Source of the DNA: Thermoplasmatales archaeon
GTDB taxonomy: Archaea; Thermoplasmatota; E2; UBA202; DSCA01
Assembly (NCBI GenBank): GCA_011049295.1
Contig: DSCA01000051.1
Coordinates: 1 to 6,638, forward strand
Length of the DNA stretch: 6,638 bases
Reading direction: 5' to 3'
This document shows, piece after piece, positions 5,204 through 6,638 of this stretch. Below the pieces are notes generated by a model that worked only from the letters and a program-made list of their open reading frames with translations, did no database searches and had not been told where the DNA came from. Each line of letters starts with the position of its first letter. Within the stretch, counting starts at the first letter, position 1. The translations under genes and the position numbers were made by a program.

Positions 5204-5208
5204 CCTCC
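5204..5208 (-). promoter_or_regulatory. Shine-Dalgarno of rrp4
   Basis: GGAGG on the minus strand, 6 nt before the rrp4 ATG, lying in the 18-nt SBDS-rrp4 gap. It is one of the few binding sites in this operon that lies outside coding sequence, which suggests rrp4 can be initiated independently of SBDS termination. Confidence 0.7.
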
Positions 5209-5215
5209 AAACTAA

Positions 5216-5908
5216 CTAAACGATGTCTGTCTCCACTGTCCCGTGGGTGATGCTGTTGAGCACGTCGTAGAGGTCGCTCTGCATCCCCGCGGGGAGTTCA
5301 ATGACGCACTTGTAGGAGCCGTCGTTCAGCCATTCCTCTTTGATCATGGTTCCGAAGGACTTGACCTCGCCGTAGGCCCGGCCCGCATACTTGGGCGGTA
5401 TCCGGATGCGTATTTTGACGTTTTCCGTGGAAATGGGAATGATGAGTCTGATGGCATCGATGACCTCTTTGACCTGGACGTCCACCGGCTTGAAGGGGTC
5501 GATGTGCACCCGGGCCTCCTCCATGGCCAGCTCGATGCGGTCCTTGGGATGGGGCAGCTTGGTCTGGGGGTTCATGGCGGTGCGGGCAATGGCGTTGACT
5601 ATTTTGGCCCGCTTGCGCTTCTGCATATCCCGGCGCTGCTGCGTGGTCAGCTGGATGTCGCCCTTTCTGACGATGGTGGTGACGATGGGCTCCAGGTCGG
5701 TGGTGCCGAAGGCCTCCTGCAGGGATTCCTCCGAGGCCTTGGTTCCCTTGCTAGCGTCCTTGAACACCAGGTCGGTGGCCAGGCTCTCCGCCAGATTGAT
5801 CTCCTTGCCGTCCAGGAAGTCGGCGGCCGCCTGAGGGTCGATGAGCACCTCGAAGTGCATGCCGTGTTTTTCGATGCGCGCCGTCACCGCTTCGTCCAGG
5901 GACACCAT
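5216..5908 (-). CDS. Ribosome maturation protein SBDS (Sdo1 homologue)
   Basis: A 230-residue protein with the three-domain SBDS layout: an N-terminal FYSH domain at about 1-90 ending in RKGDIQLTTQQRRDM (81-95), a central helical domain at about 95-165 (KIVNAIARTAMNPQTKLPHP at 102-121, then RIELAMEEARVHIDPFKP at 124-141), and a C-terminal ferredoxin-like domain at about 165-230 (VKIRIRIPPKYAGRAYG at 164-180). In eukaryotes SBDS works with EFL1 to release eIF6 from the 60S subunit. The archaeal protein is thought to act in large-subunit maturation and is linked genetically to the exosome. The start ATG at 5908 shares one base with the psmA stop (TAATG). GGGTGA in the psmA tail may serve as its Shine-Dalgarno. 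The stop is TAG. Confidence 0.95.
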   Translation of the reverse strand: MVSLDEAVTARIEKHGMHFEVLIDPQAAADFLDGKEINLAESLATDLVFKDASKGTKASEESLQEAFGTTDLEPIVTTIVRKGDIQLTTQQRRDMQKRKRAKIVNAIARTAMNPQTKLPHPKDRIELAMEEARVHIDPFKPVDVQVKEVIDAIRLIIPISTENVKIRIRIPPKYAGRAYGEVKSFGTMIKEEWLNDGSYKCVIELPAGMQSDLYDVLNSITHGTVETDIV

Positions 5909-6621
5909 TATTCACCCACTGCCTGCTGGTAGTATTTTTCGCATTCTTCCTCGGGCAGGATGCGGAAGGCCTGGCCCGCGCTCACCACGCCGATTTCCAC
6001 CGCGCTCTTGTCCAGCTCCTTGTCCGTGGCCTCGTACAGGGCCCTGATGCCCAGCACGATGGCGGCATCTCTTTTCCCCAGCGTGTAGTTTTCCTCCAGG
6101 TAGGCGATGGCTGCGTCCCGGCCGTTGCCCTCCGCCGTGGCCTTGTATTCCATCATGGCCCCGGAGGGGTCGGTGACGTAGAGACGGGGGCCCGCCTCGT
6201 CCGCCCCGCCGATCAGGAAGGCGGTGCCGAAGGGGCGCACCCCCCCGTACTGGGTGTAGGTCTGCTTGAAGTCACAGATTTTTTTGACCAGCGTTTTGAC
6301 CTCGATTTTTTCGTCGTAGGTGATGCGGTTGACCTGGGCCTCCATGCGCGCCCGGTCCACCAGCACCCGGGCGTCGGCCACCAGGCCGGAGGTGGCACAG
6401 CCCACGTGCTCGTCTATGGCGAATATTTTTTCCACGGACGAGGGCTCCACCAGCTTGGAGGTGATGCGGCGGTCCACGATGAGCACCACGCCGTCCTTGA
6501 ACTTGAGGCCCACGGTGGTGGTTCCCCGCTTCACGGCCTCCCGTGCATATTCCACCTGGAACAGCCTGCCGTCGGGGGAGAAGACAGTAATAGCCCTATC
6601 ATATGCCATCTGAGGTTTCAT
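5908..6621 (-). CDS. psmA: Proteasome alpha subunit (20S core, A-type)
   Basis: A 237-residue subunit forming the outer heptameric rings of the archaeal 20S proteasome. It gates substrate entry and docks the PAN or Cdc48 ATPases. From the ATG at 6621, the A-type signature AYDRAITVFSPDGRLFQVEY occupies 6-25, including the Tyr-Asp, Pro and Tyr residues that form the gate-ordering cluster (Y7, D8, P16, Y25). K65 in SVEKIFAI matches the inter-subunit pocket lysine that binds HbYX tails. TSGLVADARVLVD at 77-89 and TQYGGVRPFG at 123-132 are also typical. ATG 6621 is preferred because AGGTG lies 6 nt upstream; the in-frame GTG at 6630 is part of that Shine-Dalgarno. ATG at 6609 is a possible alternative start. 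The last codons GTG-GGT-GAA-TAA overlap the SBDS start. It is the first gene of the superoperon seen here. Confidence 0.95.
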   Translation of the reverse strand: MKPQMAYDRAITVFSPDGRLFQVEYAREAVKRGTTTVGLKFKDGVVLIVDRRITSKLVEPSSVEKIFAIDEHVGCATSGLVADARVLVDRARMEAQVNRITYDEKIEVKTLVKKICDFKQTYTQYGGVRPFGTAFLIGGADEAGPRLYVTDPSGAMMEYKATAEGNGRDAAIAYLEENYTLGKRDAAIVLGIRALYEATDKELDKSAVEIGVVSAGQAFRILPEEECEKYYQQAVGE

Positions 6622-6627
6622 GTCAAA

Positions 6628-6632
6628 CACCT
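6628..6632 (-). promoter_or_regulatory. Shine-Dalgarno of psmA
   Basis: AGGTG on the minus strand, 6 nt before ATG 6621. It includes the GTG at 6630, which argues that this GTG is not the start codon and that psmA begins MKPQMAYDR. Confidence 0.6.
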
Positions 6633-6638
6633 ATATAA
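6632..6638 (-). promoter_or_regulatory. TATA-like motif at the window edge before psmA
   Basis: The minus strand reads TTATATA at the very edge. It is only 10 nt before ATG 6621, too close to drive a message starting there. It is about 26 nt before ATG 6609, the spacing of a leaderless message. It may equally be AT-rich leader sequence downstream of a promoter outside the window. Confidence 0.25.

Noticed and set aside
4448..5932. Two long plus-strand frames (4448-5215 and 5243-5932) opposite rrp4 and SBDS
   Set aside because: Both mirror conserved genes codon by codon and show no domain or plausible ribosome binding context.
6622..6630. GTG start for psmA at 6630
   Set aside because: The GTG is part of the AGGTG Shine-Dalgarno that is correctly spaced for ATG 6621, and no Shine-Dalgarno is visible before it.

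Overview
The window is archaeal, from a high-GC genome. The evidence is the gene content: an A-type proteasome alpha subunit, archaeal SBDS, the exosome subunits Rrp4, Rrp41 and Rrp42, ribosomal protein L37Ae, RNA polymerase subunit P (Rpo12) and a Pcc1-type KEOPS subunit, all in the order known as the archaeal exosome superoperon. The alpha subunit N-terminus (QMAYDRAITVFSPDGR) closely resembles Thermoplasma PsmA. This weakly favours a Thermoplasmatota or other euryarchaeal lineage, but the phylum cannot be fixed from this window alone. Every gene I can support is on the minus strand.

Right to left (direction of transcription): psmA (6621-5908), SBDS (5908-5216), rrp4 (5197-4535), rrp41 (4534-3824), rrp42 (3821-3054), rpl37ae (3052-2777), rpoP (2777-2637) and pcc1 (2637-2401). 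These eight genes overlap by 1-3 nt or abut, with one 18-nt gap before rrp4, so they should be transcribed and translated as a unit. Together they cover protein degradation, 60S/50S maturation, 3'-5' RNA decay and tailing, a ribosomal protein, transcription and tRNA t6A modification. Several Shine-Dalgarno sequences are written into the last codons of the preceding gene.

After pcc1 there is a 41-nt AT-containing gap and the content changes. First comes a full-length citrate lyase alpha-chain homologue (citF, 2359-818) with no citD, citE or accessory gene beside it. Next is a membrane-anchored LEA14/WHy-domain protein (755-285). Last is the first 63 codons of a gene for a secreted protein (191 to 1, running off the window), which was easy to miss because it has no stop in the window. 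citF and the LEA14 gene have TATA-like elements about 26-29 nt before their ATGs and no good Shine-Dalgarno, suggesting leaderless mRNAs. The secreted-protein gene has a clear TATA box, a leader of about 40 nt, a strong Shine-Dalgarno and a small palindrome in the leader.

No stretch longer than 300 nt lacks a gene. I saw no RNA genes, mobile elements, CRISPR or long repeats. I do not see a convincing new multi-gene system. The points most worth checking are the solitary citF, the ambiguous psmA start, and the promoter architecture at the superoperon boundary.
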